Shown: positions 53,313 to 64,000 of the stretch, in pieces
Numbering within the stretch: position 1 is the stretch's first letter
Layout: every line of letters starts with the position of its first letter
Assembly (NCBI RefSeq): GCF_006546985.1
Contig: NZ_VATK01000005.1
Location: forward strand, 1-64,000
Direction of reading: 5' to 3'
DNA: 64,000 nt
Source of the DNA: Bacillus sp. 03113
GTDB taxonomy: Bacteria > Bacillota > Bacilli > Bacillales > Cytobacillaceae
Translations under genes and position numbers: made by a program
The notes under the pieces: model-generated
Told to the model about the DNA's origin: nothing
The model's database searches: none
What the model saw: only the letters and a program-made list of their open reading frames with translations

Positions 53313-55502
53313 ATGAAAACAATTCGACAACAATTGCTAACCATTAAAGGCTTATTAGATATTCCTTTTTTTAATATCCTATTTTTTCTATTTTTAGGAG
53401 TGCTTTTATTTGCTTCGATGGTTAGCGATGTAAAGCCTGAAAAATTGAACCTATCCCTTTTCTCGATTGCAGAACAAACAATTCGTTCACCGATTACGGT
53501 TGAAGATACATCCAGTACGAGTAAAAAAAAGAAGGAAGCAGAGGATCAGGTTAAAGACGTTTATGTTTTAAATAAAGAGATTGCCCAAAACAGAGTTGAT
53601 TTAATTACTTCTATCTTTGAATCGGCTGTTGAAGTAAATGATGAAATAAGTAAAGATCTAGATCAAAAGCGTAAAGCAGCAGCTGAAAATAAGGATAGTC
53701 AAACGAATGTCGCTGAGATCACAGAACCATCACTAGACGAGAAGTTAAAAAAAATGAAGGAAAAATTAACAGATAATGTAACGAAAGAGATTTCAGATCA
53801 ATCTCTTAGGTCTTTGTTATTATCTTCACAGTCGGATGTAAATATCGCCAAGGATACAACTGTTACCGCTATTAATAACGTGATGTCAGTTCGAATTCCT
53901 GGAGATGAGGTGGAGAATGCAAAAAAACGGCTAGAAGAAGTACTAAGATATACAAGCTTAAGCTCAGGGCTAAAAAGTGCTTCCATTGAATTAGGAAGAT
54001 ATGCGATCATTCAAAACGAATTTTACGATCCAAATCAAACAGAGGATCTTCGAAGAGAAGCAATACAAGGGGTAGAGCCTGTTAAAATTCTTCAAGGACA
54101 GATTATCGTTGAGCAAGGGCAATTAATAAGCAGAGAGATTTATCGTCAGCTTGGACTTGCTGGCTTGTTAAATAACGAAAACTCAATACAGCCTTTTTTA
54201 GGGTTATCGCTGATCATTTTAATATTCCTAGCGACTCTTTATTACTATTTTCAAGATCTTAATCTGAAGCCTCAGGCGAAACAAAATCAATTACTATTAT
54301 TTAGTTTACTCTTTTTGCTGGCTTTATGCATCATGAAAGCAACGAGCTTTATTCAATTTAACTATACAGAAATTGGCTATATATTTCCGGCTGCGATGGC
54401 GGCAATGTTAATCAAAATATTAATGGATGAACGACTGGCCATTTTTGTTACGATTATTTTAGCTGTTTGTGGAAGTATTATTTATAATGAGGGAACAACC
54501 GGTTCTTTGCATATTAGTATGGGAATTTATATTCTGTGCAGCGGTTTAGCGGGTATTCTCTTTTTAAATAAGCAGAATCGCCGTTCGAAAATATTACAAG
54601 CTGGTCTCTTTGTTACCTTTATTAATATAGTTGTGATTTTTTCTTTCATATTTTTAAGAAATGGAAAGTTTGACATTTTAGAATATGGATTTCACTTTGG
54701 AATTGCGCTTATATCAGGCGTTGCATCTGCTGTATTGACAATCGGCCTTTTGCCATTTTTTGAAGCAGGCTTTGGGATCTTATCGACTATGAAATTAATA
54801 GAGTTATCAAATCCGAATCATCCCTTATTAAGAAAGATATTAACTGAAGCTCCAGGCACTTATCATCATAGTGTAATGGTTGCGAACTTAGCTGAATCAG
54901 CTTGTGAAGGAATTGGGGCTAATGGATTGCTTGCAAGAGTAGCTTGCTACTATCACGATATTGGCAAAACAAAACGACCTCAATTTTTTATTGAAAATCA
55001 ATTGAATATTGATAATCCGCATGACCGCCTATCTCCTCAAGTCAGTAAAAACATTATTATCGCTCATGCAACGGATGGAGCAGAAATGCTTAAGAAACAT
55101 CATATGCCAAAAGAAATTATTGACGTAGCAGAACAGCATCATGGTACTTCTCTTATTAAGTTCTTTTATCACAAGGCAAAGCAAAATGGCGGAGAAGTAA
55201 GTGAAGAAGATTATCGTTACCCAGGTCCAAAGGCCCAAACGAAGGAAGCTGCGATTATCGGAATAGCTGATAGTGTAGAAGCTGCAGTACGGTCAATGTC
55301 TCATCCTACAGCTGAACAAATTGAAAAACTTGTGAAAAATATTATTACGGATAGACTCCAGGATGGTCAGTTGAATGAGTGTGATTTAACATTAAAGGAT
55401 CTTGAAAAGGTAACTCATTCATTTTGTGAAACATTAAAAGGGATTTTTCATTCACGGATCGAGTATCCAGAAATGAACAAACAGAAGGTGAAGCAAGCAT
55501 GA
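53313..55502 (+). CDS. pgpH: 7TM-HD family cyclic-di-AMP phosphodiesterase
   Basis: The 729-aa product has one N-terminal helix (FFNILFFLFLGVLLFASMV, about 19-37), an extracellular helical domain (about 40-285) and seven membrane helices (about 290-490). The cytoplasmic HD domain shows HHSVMVANLAE (about 518), CYYHDIGKTKRPQFF (about 546-560) and EQHHGTSLIKFF. PgpH/YqfF hydrolyses c-di-AMP. ATG 53313 follows AAGGAGGGATA. Its end overlaps ybeY by four bases. Confidence 0.94.
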   Translation: MKTIRQQLLTIKGLLDIPFFNILFFLFLGVLLFASMVSDVKPEKLNLSLFSIAEQTIRSPITVEDTSSTSKKKKEAEDQVKDVYVLNKEIAQNRVDLITSIFESAVEVNDEISKDLDQKRKAAAENKDSQTNVAEITEPSLDEKLKKMKEKLTDNVTKEISDQSLRSLLLSSQSDVNIAKDTTVTAINNVMSVRIPGDEVENAKKRLEEVLRYTSLSSGLKSASIELGRYAIIQNEFYDPNQTEDLRREAIQGVEPVKILQGQIIVEQGQLISREIYRQLGLAGLLNNENSIQPFLGLSLIILIFLATLYYYFQDLNLKPQAKQNQLLLFSLLFLLALCIMKATSFIQFNYTEIGYIFPAAMAAMLIKILMDERLAIFVTIILAVCGSIIYNEGTTGSLHISMGIYILCSGLAGILFLNKQNRRSKILQAGLFVTFINIVVIFSFIFLRNGKFDILEYGFHFGIALISGVASAVLTIGLLPFFEAGFGILSTMKLIELSNPNHPLLRKILTEAPGTYHHSVMVANLAESACEGIGANGLLARVACYYHDIGKTKRPQFFIENQLNIDNPHDRLSPQVSKNIIIAHATDGAEMLKKHHMPKEIIDVAEQHHGTSLIKFFYHKAKQNGGEVSEEDYRYPGPKAQTKEAAIIGIADSVEAAVRSMSHPTAEQIEKLVKNIITDRLQDGQLNECDLTLKDLEKVTHSFCETLKGIFHSRIEYPEMNKQKVKQA

Positions 55503-55969
55503 AATTAAATATTGATTTTTTTGATGAAACGAATACATTGATGGAAGAAAACCTAATTAAGATGGAAGAATTATTAAACTTTGCTGCTGAGAAAGAGTGT
55601 GTTGAAGCAAATAGTGAGCTTTCTGTAACATTCGTTAATAATGATAAAATTCAGCAAATAAATAAAGAGTATCGATCAAAAGACCAGCCAACAGATGTAA
55701 TCTCTTTCGCAATGGAAGAACTTGGTGAAGGCGAAATACAACTTCATGGATTTGAAATGCCTAGAGTATTAGGAGATATTATTATTTCAGTTGAAAAAGC
55801 AAAGGAACAAGCAGATGATTATGGTCACTCCTATGTGAGAGAGCTTGGATTCCTAGTAGTCCATGGTTTTCTACATTTGTTAGGATATGATCATGAAACG
55901 GATGAGGACGAAAAAAAAATGTTTTCCTTGCAAAAAGATATATTAAATGAGTTTGGGCTGCAAAGATAA
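55499..55969 (+). CDS. ybeY: Endoribonuclease YbeY
   Basis: The 156-aa product has the metal-binding HGFLHLLGYDHETD (H-x3-H-x5-H, about 120-133) and the RSKDQPTDVISFAM signature (about 59-72). YbeY acts in 16S rRNA 3' maturation and 70S quality control. ATG 55499 lies in the pgpH end (ATGA overlap), so the genes are coupled; dgkA starts three bases after its stop. Confidence 0.96.
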   Translation: MKLNIDFFDETNTLMEENLIKMEELLNFAAEKECVEANSELSVTFVNNDKIQQINKEYRSKDQPTDVISFAMEELGEGEIQLHGFEMPRVLGDIIISVEKAKEQADDYGHSYVRELGFLVVHGFLHLLGYDHETDEDEKKMFSLQKDILNEFGLQR

Positions 55970-55972
55970 CAT

Positions 55973-56329
55973 ATGAGATATATAGGGAGAGTTATACGGT
56001 CCTTTTTCTTTGCTATTACTGGAATTAAGGATAGCTTTATACAAGAGCGGAATGTAAAAATTCATGTTGTGATCGCCTTGATTGTGATTGGCATGGGTTT
56101 CAAATATTCTCTTTCTAAAATGGAATGGGTATTTATTTTAATTATTATTACGGGAATGATTTCCCTGGAAATGGTTAATTCAGCGATTGAACGAGTTGTG
56201 GATCTTGTTACAAAGGATTTTCATCCATTGGCAAAGGAAGCGAAGGATATAGCTGCAGGTGCTGTACTCATTTATGCTATTTTAGCTATTATTGTTGGAC
56301 TCGTTATATTTTATCCAAAAATATTTTAA
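55973..56329 (+). CDS. dgkA: Undecaprenol kinase (DgkA family)
   Basis: The 118-aa product has the family signature LEMVNSAIERVVDLVTKDFHPLAKEAKDIAAGAVL (about 67-101, with the Glu residues that hold ATP-Mg) and three membrane helices. Gram-positive DgkA phosphorylates undecaprenol for cell-wall lipid carrier recycling. It is followed by an inverted repeat at 56350-56378 (GACCCATA / TATGGGTC). Confidence 0.93.
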   Translation: MRYIGRVIRSFFFAITGIKDSFIQERNVKIHVVIALIVIGMGFKYSLSKMEWVFILIIITGMISLEMVNSAIERVVDLVTKDFHPLAKEAKDIAAGAVLIYAILAIIVGLVIFYPKIF

Positions 56330-56349
56330 CCCATTGAAACACCATGCAT

Positions 56350-56378
56350 GACCCATAGGTGATTAACACTTATGGGTC
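56350..56378. terminator. Inverted repeat after dgkA, weak terminator
   Basis: GACCCATA (56350-56357) pairs with TATGGGTC (56371-56378). There is no clear T-run, so termination would be weak. Confidence 0.4.
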
Positions 56379-56463
56379 TCGGTTATTAGTTAGAAAATTG
56401 AAAAATTTTTACGGCATTTTCAATCAAACGATGCAAATCGATGAAATTTAAGGTAAAATATAA

Positions 56464-57811
<1,348 letters not shown>

Positions 57812-57955
57812 GATATTGGAAAATCCAGTTGAGCATTTTCTTTCTGTTAAGATTAGCAATATTTTCGTCTCATGATTTTCGAATGAAAGGCTATGATAAT
57901 GTTAAGGTTCGAAACCTGAAAATGGCTAGTTAATAATTGAAGGGTGTGGTTCTCA

Positions 57956-58096
57956 ATGATGGATTTTACCTGGAAACTATTTTCTAAAACAGGTAATATT
58001 GACACTTATCTGCTTTTTAAAGAATTAGAAAAAGATAATCAAGAACCAAGTTATCAGGAAGAAGAGCTCGCAGATATTGATTTTCCCATCTCATAG
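57956..58096 (+). CDS. yqzL: YqzL family small protein
   Basis: The 46-residue product (MMDFTWKLFSKTGNIDTY, LLFKELEKDNQEPS, then an acidic end ELADIDFPIS) matches YqzL of Bacilli. It has the same position between era and recO. Function unknown. Tandem ATG at 57956 and 57959; AGGGTGTGG upstream. About 30 bases precede recO, so likely cotranscribed. Confidence 0.88.
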   Translation: MMDFTWKLFSKTGNIDTYLLFKELEKDNQEPSYQEEELADIDFPIS

Positions 58097-58128
58097 ATTT
58101 GCCTATATAAAGGGATGGTGACGACAAG

Positions 58129-58890
58129 ATGCTTCAAAAATGTGAGGGCATCGTGATCAGAACAATTGATTATGGTGAAACGAATAAAATTGTCACTTTA
58201 TATACAAGAGAATGGGGAAAGGTTGGTGTAATGGCACGAGGAGCAAAAAAAACAAACAGCCGCCTTGCTGCTATTACACAGCCTTTTACATATGGGCATT
58301 TTCTAGTTCTAAAAGGAAGAGGACTAGGCAATCTTCAACAGGGAGAATTGATCTCTTCGATGCGTTTAATAAAGCAGGACATCTTTTTAACAGCTTATGG
58401 AAGCTACATTATTGATTTAGCGGATAAATGTACAGATGACCAAAAACCAAATCCGTTTATGTTTGAATTGCTGCTTCAAACATTGTCTTATCTTGAAGAA
58501 GGATTTGATCGTGAAATTATTACAAACATCTTCGAAATAAAAATGCTGAGCGCACTTGGTCTTAATCCTATGTTTGATCATTGTGCGGTTTGTGGCAGTA
58601 GAGAAGGGCGTTTTTCATTCTCTATCCGAGAGGGTGGAATTATTTGTCATCGTTGTCTTGAAAAGGATCCGTATCACCTTTCTATTTCCTCGGCCACAGT
58701 TAAGCTGTTGCGAATTTTTTATTTCTTCGATCTATCGCGGCTTGGTGAAATTTCTGTCAAAGAGGAAACGAAAGCCGAATTAAAAAAAGTGATTGATGCG
58801 TATTATGAAGAATATTCAGGCTTACATTTAAAAACAAAAAAATTTATTGCACAGCTGGATTCACTTGAAAAGAAAATCAGTGAATCTTGA
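58129..58890 (+). CDS. recO: DNA repair protein RecO
   Basis: The 253-aa product has the N-terminal OB fold ([37 protein letters not shown]) and a helical middle ([33 protein letters not shown]). The zinc-binding tetra-Cys is [25 protein letters not shown]. RecO loads RecA at SSB-coated gaps with RecR. ATG 58129 follows GGGATGGTGACG. The glyQS promoter begins inside its last codons. Confidence 0.95.
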   Translation: MLQKCEGIVIRTIDYGETNKIVTLYTREWGKVGVMARGAKKTNSRLAAITQPFTYGHFLVLKGRGLGNLQQGELISSMRLIKQDIFLTAYGSYIIDLADKCTDDQKPNPFMFELLLQTLSYLEEGFDREIITNIFEIKMLSALGLNPMFDHCAVCGSREGRFSFSIREGGIICHRCLEKDPYHLSISSATVKLLRIFYFFDLSRLGEISVKEETKAELKKVIDAYYEEYSGLHLKTKKFIAQLDSLEKKISES

Positions 58891-58915
58891 CAACTGTTTT
58901 TGTTTTCGATATGAT
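58887..58915 (+). promoter_or_regulatory. Sigma-A promoter of glyQS
   Basis: TTGACA (58887-58892), 17-base spacer, TATGAT (58910-58915). It overlaps the recO stop codon and feeds the T-box leader. Confidence 0.85.
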
Positions 58916-58939
58916 TCATAAGAAAATATATTCGTTGTG

Positions 58940-59147
58940 TTGATGGAAAGTAGTACTTAACCCTACTCTATTGAAGCGAACCTAGGATAGTGCAAGCTAG
59001 GGAATAGAGCGTTAAGGAAGGCATTCTCGGAGCAACTCGGTGTCCTTTAGACACATGTAAAGTGGCTGACATTTTCAGCAATTAGGGTGGAACCGCGGGT
59101 AACTCTCGTCCCTATGCATATTTGTGCATAGAGACGGGAGTTTTTTT
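58940..59147 (+). promoter_or_regulatory. T-box riboswitch controlling glyQS
   Basis: The T-box signature AGGGTGGAACCGCG is at 59084-59097. The terminator (AACTC..CGTC 59101-59110 with GACGGGAGTT 59133-59142, inner TATGCA/TGCATA) ends in seven T. Upstream stem I elements begin with GGAAAGTAGTA. A GGC triplet at 59020-59022 fits a glycine specifier, which is inference. Uncharged tRNA-Gly would favour the antiterminator. Confidence 0.92.
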
Positions 59148-59211
59148 ATGCAATAAGATCGAAAAACCAAAAAGAATGCCCAAAGGGTATACATTTTTTC
59201 GGAGGTGCCAT

Positions 59212-60102
59212 ATGAATATTCAAAATATGATCTTAACATTACAAAAGCATTGGTCTGATCAAGGCTGCATTTTAATGCAAGCATATGATGTAGAAAAAGG
59301 TGCTGGGACAATGAGCCCTTATACATTTCTGAGAGCGATAGGACCAGAGCCATGGAATGTCGCTTATGTGGAACCATCTCGCAGACCGGCAGATGGTCGT
59401 TATGGAGAGAATCCTAATCGACTTTATCAGCATCATCAATTTCAGGTGATTATGAAGCCTTCTCCTGATAATATTCAAGAGATTTATTTAGACTCATTAA
59501 AAGCTCTTGGAATCGACCCACTCGAGCACGATATCCGTTTCGTTGAAGATAATTGGGAGAATCCTTCTTTAGGTTGTGCTGGCTTGGGCTGGGAGGTTTG
59601 GCTTGATGGTATGGAAATTACTCAATTTACATACTTTCAACAGGTTGGAGGTTTAGAATGTAAGCCAGTTTCTGTTGAAATTACCTATGGTATCGAACGC
59701 CTTGCGTCATACATTCAGGATAAAGAAAATGTATTTGACCTCGAGTGGACAGAAGGATTCACGGTTAAAGATATTTTTTACCAACCTGAGTATGAGCATT
59801 CCAAATATACCTTTGAAACATCGGATACTGACATGCTATTTAATTTATTTACCATTTATGAAAAAGAAGCACATCGACAAATGGAAGAAGGGCTTGTTCA
59901 TCCAGCCTATGATTATGTGTTGAAGTGTTCCCACACCTTTAATCTTCTGGATGCCCGTGGAGCTATTTCTGTAACGGAAAGAACAGGTTATATTGGTCGA
60001 TGCCGTAATCTTGCTCGAAAAGTGGCTAAAACATTTTATGAGGAACGAGAAAAGCTTGGTTTCCCTATCTTAAAGGTCAAGGAGGAGAGCGGCCGTGAGT
60101 AA
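59212..60102 (+). CDS. glyQ: Glycyl-tRNA synthetase alpha subunit
   Basis: The 296-aa catalytic subunit begins [70 protein letters not shown]-type class II sequence (motif 2 region RRPADGRYG, about 60-70). [24 protein letters not shown] follows. The frame opens 30 codons earlier in the T-box terminator; GGAGGTGCC before ATG 59212 decides. Overlaps glyS by eight bases. Confidence 0.97.
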   Translation: MNIQNMILTLQKHWSDQGCILMQAYDVEKGAGTMSPYTFLRAIGPEPWNVAYVEPSRRPADGRYGENPNRLYQHHQFQVIMKPSPDNIQEIYLDSLKALGIDPLEHDIRFVEDNWENPSLGCAGLGWEVWLDGMEITQFTYFQQVGGLECKPVSVEITYGIERLASYIQDKENVFDLEWTEGFTVKDIFYQPEYEHSKYTFETSDTDMLFNLFTIYEKEAHRQMEEGLVHPAYDYVLKCSHTFNLLDARGAISVTERTGYIGRCRNLARKVAKTFYEEREKLGFPILKVKEESGRE

Positions 60103-62167
60103 AAAAGACATTTTATTAGAAATCGGTTTAGAAGAAATGCCAGCACGGTTTGTAACAAGCTCGATGCAGCAATTTGCTGATAAAGTTAGCAGCTGGCTAA
60201 ACGAGCATAAAATTGATTTTGAAAATCTGCAAGCTTTTTCAACACCACGCAGACTTGCAGCTTATGTGAAAAATGTTAGTGAATCACAGCAAGATATACA
60301 TGAAGAAGCCAAAGGCCCTGCTAAAAAAATTGCTTTGAATGAAGCTGGAGAATGGACAAAAGCAGCAGCTGGTTTTTGCCGTGGACAAGGTATGACTGTT
60401 AACGATATTTACTTTAAAGAGATCAATGGAATTGAATATGTCCATGTCAAGAAATATATAAAAGGGAAAAGAACAAGTGAACTATTACCATCATTAAAAG
60501 AAGTGGTAACAAGTTTATCTTTTCCTAAAAATATGCGATGGGCTAATGAAGAATTACGTTATATAAGACCAATAAAGTGGATTGTTGCCTTATTTGGAGA
60601 AGAGGTTATTCCTTTTACCATTACCAATGTTACGACTGGCAATGAAAGCTTAGGACATCGTTTTCTTGGTAAAAATATTACTATTCAAAATCCTGAAAAT
60701 TATGAACAGCTGCTTTTAAGTCAATATGTGATTGCAAATCCGATAACAAGGAAAGAAGCGATTGTTTCGCAATTGGAAAAAATTGAAGAAGAAAATCAAT
60801 GGGTGATTCCAATTGATCCTGAACTTTTAGAAGAAGTTACAAATTTAGTTGAATATCCTACTGCCTTATTCGGTCAGTTTGAAAAAGAATTTCTTCAAAT
60901 TCCTGAGGAAGTATTAATAACCTCAATGAAGGAGCATCAGCGATATTTCCCTGTGAAGTCTTCAGATGGCGAGCTCCTCCCTAATTTTGTAACAGTCCGA
61001 AATGGGGGTCATGAACATCTTGAAAAGGTAGCTAAAGGAAATGAAAAAGTGTTAAGAGCAAGACTTCAAGATGCAGCTTTCTTCTATAAAGAGGATCAAA
61101 AAATTGAGATTCACACTTTCTTAGAAAAACTAAAAGCGATTGTCTATCACGAAGAGATTGGTACTTTAGCAGAAAAAGTAAGTCGAGTTCGTCAAGCTAC
61201 AAACCAGCTCTCTGATAAGCTGCAGTTTTCTTTAGAAGCAAAAAAAGATGCGGATCGTGCAGCTGAAATTGCAAAGTTTGATCTCGTAACTCATATGGTT
61301 TACGAATTTCCTGAGCTTCAAGGGTTTATGGGTGAAAAATATGCCCTGCAAAAAGGCGAAAACCCAGTTGTAGCAAAAGCGATCAATGAACATTATATGC
61401 CTCGTAATGCTGAGGATGAAACACCTTCAAGTGATGTCGGGGCTGTCTTATCGATTGCTGAAAAAATGGATACCATTGTTTCGTGCTTTGCGATCGGTAT
61501 CATCCCAAGTGGTTCCCAGGATCCTTATGCGTTAAGAAGACAGGCAACTGGAATCGTTCAAACACTGATTCAAAAAGATTGGAATATTGCGCTTGAAGTG
61601 ATCATCGATCTTGTATTAGAAGCAATTATTCAAGCTGGTATTGCTAAAAAAGAGAAAAATGAATTGTTAGAAGAAATTCTATCGTTCTTTAAGCTTCGCA
61701 TTAAGCATTTATTACAAGAACGAGGTATACGACATGATTTAATTGATGCCGTCTTAGGATATAAAATAGGTGCGATCCCAACCATTATTAGAAAGGGAGA
61801 AGTGCTGGAAAAAGAAAAAGATAGCAGTGGGTTTAAAGAAAGCATTGAAGCATTAAGCAGGGTAGTCAATATTTCTTCAAAAGCAGAAAAAATTGGAGAA
61901 GTCAATCCATCCTTGTTTACAAATGAATCTGAAACGACTCTTTTTAATAAATATCAAGAAGTAACTACTGAGCTTCATCTAAATGTCTCAGTAGAGAAGG
62001 CTTTTGAAATCCTCGTTACATTAAAGCCTGAGATCGATCAATATTTTGAGCAAACCATGGTCATGGACGATAATCCTGCTGTAAGGGAAAATCGATTAAA
62101 TTTAATGGCCAAGATTGCGAAAATAGTAGCTGACTTTGCAAATGTAAGTACAATTATTGTGAAATAA
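60095..62167 (+). CDS. glyS: Glycyl-tRNA synthetase beta subunit
   Basis: The 690-aa product starts [20 protein letters not shown] and contains [26 protein letters not shown] and [13 protein letters not shown]. An HD-like block follows ([31 protein letters not shown]) and then a C-terminal anticodon-binding region. It binds tRNA-Gly and forms the heterotetramer with GlyQ. GTG 60095 follows AAGGAGAGCGGCC inside glyQ. Confidence 0.97.
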   Translation: MSKKDILLEIGLEEMPARFVTSSMQQFADKVSSWLNEHKIDFENLQAFSTPRRLAAYVKNVSESQQDIHEEAKGPAKKIALNEAGEWTKAAAGFCRGQGMTVNDIYFKEINGIEYVHVKKYIKGKRTSELLPSLKEVVTSLSFPKNMRWANEELRYIRPIKWIVALFGEEVIPFTITNVTTGNESLGHRFLGKNITIQNPENYEQLLLSQYVIANPITRKEAIVSQLEKIEEENQWVIPIDPELLEEVTNLVEYPTALFGQFEKEFLQIPEEVLITSMKEHQRYFPVKSSDGELLPNFVTVRNGGHEHLEKVAKGNEKVLRARLQDAAFFYKEDQKIEIHTFLEKLKAIVYHEEIGTLAEKVSRVRQATNQLSDKLQFSLEAKKDADRAAEIAKFDLVTHMVYEFPELQGFMGEKYALQKGENPVVAKAINEHYMPRNAEDETPSSDVGAVLSIAEKMDTIVSCFAIGIIPSGSQDPYALRRQATGIVQTLIQKDWNIALEVIIDLVLEAIIQAGIAKKEKNELLEEILSFFKLRIKHLLQERGIRHDLIDAVLGYKIGAIPTIIRKGEVLEKEKDSSGFKESIEALSRVVNISSKAEKIGEVNPSLFTNESETTLFNKYQEVTTELHLNVSVEKAFEILVTLKPEIDQYFEQTMVMDDNPAVRENRLNLMAKIAKIVADFANVSTIIVK

Positions 62168-62170
62168 TAT

Positions 62171-62345
62171 AGAAAAGAAGAAGCGCCTGTTTAGCCCCGA
62201 CAAGCATAAGGTGCTACGTACGGAAATCCTGATTTTTGAAGTGATTTGACTAGACTTGCGGGCTGGGTGCTGGCCGATTAAGTACGCCACATCCTGTGGC
62301 AACATCGGCACTAGTACGTCCTGTACGTCGGAGCTAGATACCTGT
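62171..62345. repeat. Family B mosaic repeat
   Basis: AGAAGCGCCTGTTTAGCCC..GACAAGCATAAGG..CTTGCGGGCTGGGTGCTG is a variant end. It is followed by GCCGATTAAGTACGCCACATCCTGTGGC..ATCGGC and GTACGTCGGAGCTAGATACC, the same module as at 26,43x-26,50x. Confidence 0.65.
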
Positions 62346-62374
62346 CTACCTTCATAAAGCTTATTCTTTCTAAG

Positions 62375-62407
62375 AAAGGCCTGTTTAAAAAGGAACAGGC
62401 CTTTCCC
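62375..62407 (+). terminator. Terminator of glyQS
   Basis: AAAGGCCTGTT (62375-62385), loop of 8, AACAGGCCTTT (62394-62404). An A-run and T's make it potentially bidirectional. Confidence 0.82.
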
Positions 62408-62454
62408 TTATTAAGGACCTTTTTAGTTGGTTGTAGATAACTTCGGTAGAAATG

Positions 62455-62552
62455 CGTCAACGTCCAGCTCGATGAACAGGTTGACTAGTACCAAGACAAA
62501 AGGCAGTAAATCCTTTAATCCGCTGTATTACCCCTTATGCTTTTGTTTATTT
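62455..62552. repeat. Eroded family B repeat
   Basis: GCGTCAACGTCCAGCTCGATG resembles the left end at 43,93x and CTTATGCTTTTG the right end. The inner part is degenerate. Confidence 0.4.
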
Positions 62553-62612
62553 ATGCATACTTCTTAAAAATAGTATATAATATTTCAATAATTGTATAAC
62601 TTTTTTCACAAA

Positions 62613-62824
62613 GGCTGTTTTATCAAAGTTTGTTGCTTTTGACATAAAAAAACATTGGAAGAAACGTTTCGGAGCAGCCTACATACGCGTAGACTCCTGT
62701 GGGAATGCGAGAAAGGCGAGACCCCGCAGAAGCGTATGCGACGAGGAGGCTTGACGCTCGCCCACGGAAAGCGAAGTGTATGTAGGCTGCGTGTTTAAAA
62801 GCAACAATCTATACGAAAACAGCC
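62613..62824 (+). mobile_element. Family A miniature element, copy 6 (glyS/ccpN gap)
   Basis: A 212-bp copy flanked by exact 8-bp TTCACAAA (62605-62612 and 62825-62832). Internal stem CAGCCTACATAC / GTATGTAGGCTG differs from other copies on both arms but stays paired. Confidence 0.92.
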
Positions 62825-62964
62825 TTCACAAAAGACAAATGTCTAACCTCGAAATACTTGATGTATAAGAGGTTGAGTGATGAAATGAGAAACGCCTAAT
62901 CTCGTAGATCTTTTGTCAGATCGATATTTTGGTTATTTGGCGTTTACGCATTACATAGTAGGTG

Positions 62965-63597
62965 GTGAGCACAATCGAGTTAAATAAACGGCAAGAACAA
63001 ATTATTGAAATAGTTAAAGCAAATGGACCAATTACAGGAGAGCAAATTGCGGATCAACTGCATTTAACCAGAGCGACACTCCGACCTGATTTAGCCATAC
63101 TAACGATGGCAGGCTATTTAGATGCAAGACCTCGTGTAGGTTATTTTTATACAGGAAAAACGCCTACACAGCTATTAACCGAAAACTTACAGAAAATTCT
63201 AGTAAAGGATTTTCAATCGATCCCCGTTGTGGTAAAAGAAAATGTTTCTGTTTACGATGCCATCGTAACGATGTTCTTAGAAGATGTAGGCACGTTATTT
63301 GTTGTCGATGAACATACCATTCTTGTAGGAGTATTGTCCAGAAAGGATCTGTTAAGAGCCAGCTTAGGAAAGCAAGAGCTTTCAACTCTACCTGTCAATA
63401 TTATTATGACAAGAATGCCCAATATCACGATATGCCAAAAAGAGGATTTATTAATGGATATAGCAAATAAACTAATTGAAAAGCAAATTGATGCATTACC
63501 AGTTGTTAAAGAAACAGAAAAAGGGTACGAGGTAATTGGGAGAATAACTAAAACAAATGTAACGAAAGCATTTGTTGCCTTAGCAGAAAATTACTAG
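62965..63597 (+). CDS. ccpN: Transcriptional repressor CcpN
   Basis: Represses gluconeogenic genes (gapB, pckA) in B. subtilis during growth on glucose. The 210-aa product has an N-terminal winged helix (IELNKRQEQIIEIVKANGPITGEQIADQLHLTRATLRPDLAILTMAGYLDARPRVGYFYTG) and two CBS domains (VKDFQSIPVVVKENVSVYDAIVTMFLEDVGTLFVVD; IIMTRMPNITICQKEDLLMDIANKLIEKQIDALPVV). Tandem GTG codons at 62962 and 62965; the second matches the family start (V/M-STIEL) and leaves room for TAGTAGG. Followed by its regulator yqfL. Confidence 0.95.
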   Translation: MSTIELNKRQEQIIEIVKANGPITGEQIADQLHLTRATLRPDLAILTMAGYLDARPRVGYFYTGKTPTQLLTENLQKILVKDFQSIPVVVKENVSVYDAIVTMFLEDVGTLFVVDEHTILVGVLSRKDLLRASLGKQELSTLPVNIIMTRMPNITICQKEDLLMDIANKLIEKQIDALPVVKETEKGYEVIGRITKTNVTKAFVALAENY

Positions 63598-63623
63598 AAA
63601 AGATACAAAAGGAGCTGAACGGA

Positions 63624-64000
63624 ATGGGGAATTTACCGATTATTTATGTCGTTTCAGATTCAGTTGGGGAAACGGCTGAACTTGTTACTAAAGCAGCCAT
63701 TAGTCAATTTAATGGTAGTGATATTACAATAAAGAGATTTCCATTTGTTGAGGACCAGTCAAATATTCATGAGGTTGTTACTTTAGCAAAAATGGACCAA
63801 GGTATGATTGCATACACTTTAGTAAAGCCGGAAATGAGAAAATACATGAATGAGGTTGCACTCGAAGAAGGGGTGTATGCTTGTGATATTATTGGCCCCT
63901 TAATGGATCAGTTTCAGCTTCTTTGTGGGAAAACTCCATTATATGAACCTGGACTAGTTCGAAGGTTAGATGAAGATTATTTTAAAAAAGTTGAAGCAAT
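63624..64000 (+). CDS. yqfL: PEP synthase / PPDK regulatory protein family (YqfL), truncated by window end
   Basis: The visible 125 residues begin MGNLPIIYVVSDSVGETAELVTKAAISQF and include FVEDQSNIHEVV and CDIIGPLMDQFQLLCGKTPLYEPGLVRRLDEDYFKKVEA. This is the start of the DUF299/PSRP bifunctional kinase-pyrophosphorylase family; the P-loop lies beyond the window. In B. subtilis YqfL modulates CcpN activity, and the two genes form one operon, as here. ATG 63624 follows AAAAGGAGCTGAACGG. Confidence 0.93.
   Translation, partial: MGNLPIIYVVSDSVGETAELVTKAAISQFNGSDITIKRFPFVEDQSNIHEVVTLAKMDQGMIAYTLVKPEMRKYMNEVALEEGVYACDIIGPLMDQFQLLCGKTPLYEPGLVRRLDEDYFKKVEA

Overview
The window is a low-GC Firmicute chromosome, almost certainly an endospore-forming member of the Bacillaceae outside the B. 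subtilis species group. The evidence is the conserved gene order sigK / sda-yqeG-yqeH-aroE-yhbY-nadD-yqeK-rsfS-yqeM / comER-comEA-comEB-comEC / yqzM-holA-rpsT-gpr-spoIIP-yqxA-lepA-hemW / hrcA-grpE-dnaK-dnaJ-prmA-rsmE-mtaB / rpsU-yqeY-nfeD-floA-yqfB-yqfC-yqfD-phoH-pgpH-ybeY-dgkA-cdd-era-yqzL-recO-glyQ-glyS-ccpN-yqfL, together with several sporulation genes (sigK, sda, gpr, spoIIP, yqfC/yqfD, a YjcZ-type protein). All names rest on recognising protein motifs and gene order by eye; no database search was run.

Positions 1 to about 12,785 are the right-hand part of a prophage integrated inside sigK, in the same arrangement as the B. subtilis skin element. A SpoIVCA-like large serine recombinase lies convergent to, and one base from, a sigK 5' half whose homology stops after Glu-Asn-Glu-Ile. 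The other sigK half and the rest of the phage lie outside the window. The visible phage genes are late genes: a tail protein, a beta-helix tail-spike candidate, a Gln-rich protein ending in a lytic transglycosylase domain, a 1237-aa internal/ejection-type protein, three small membrane proteins (two holin-like) and an amidase endolysin. This set looks more like a short-tailed phage with ejection proteins than like the PBSX-related skin of B. subtilis. A likely accessory (moron) cassette at 224-1255 is bracketed by duplicated terminator segments, and its first gene has its ribosome binding site buried in a 14-bp hairpin. A sigma-E-like promoter precedes the recombinase, consistent with mother-cell-specific excision.

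Positions 13,000-64,000 are core chromosome: sporulation control, phospholipid synthesis (pssA/psd), the replication-linked checkpoint protein Sda with a cluster of DnaA boxes, ribosome assembly, competence DNA uptake, the CIRCE-controlled heat-shock operon, translation and tRNA-modification factors, membrane organisation, and a T-box-controlled glycyl-tRNA synthetase operon. A small accessory island (about 48,556-50,421) separates yqfB from yqfC. It holds a WGxxGxxG protein, a DUF3231-like protein and a broken recombinase, and a 15-bp direct repeat flanks it.

Two interspersed repeat families crowd the operon junctions. Family A is a miniature transposable element of about 210 bp (six complete copies, one fragment). 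It has inverted ends beginning GGCTGTTTTC and 8-bp AT-rich target duplications, five of six exact, and an internal long hairpin with compensatory changes between copies. Family B is a mosaic of GC-richer hairpin modules sharing similar ends (about ten loci). No tRNA, rRNA or CRISPR array was seen.
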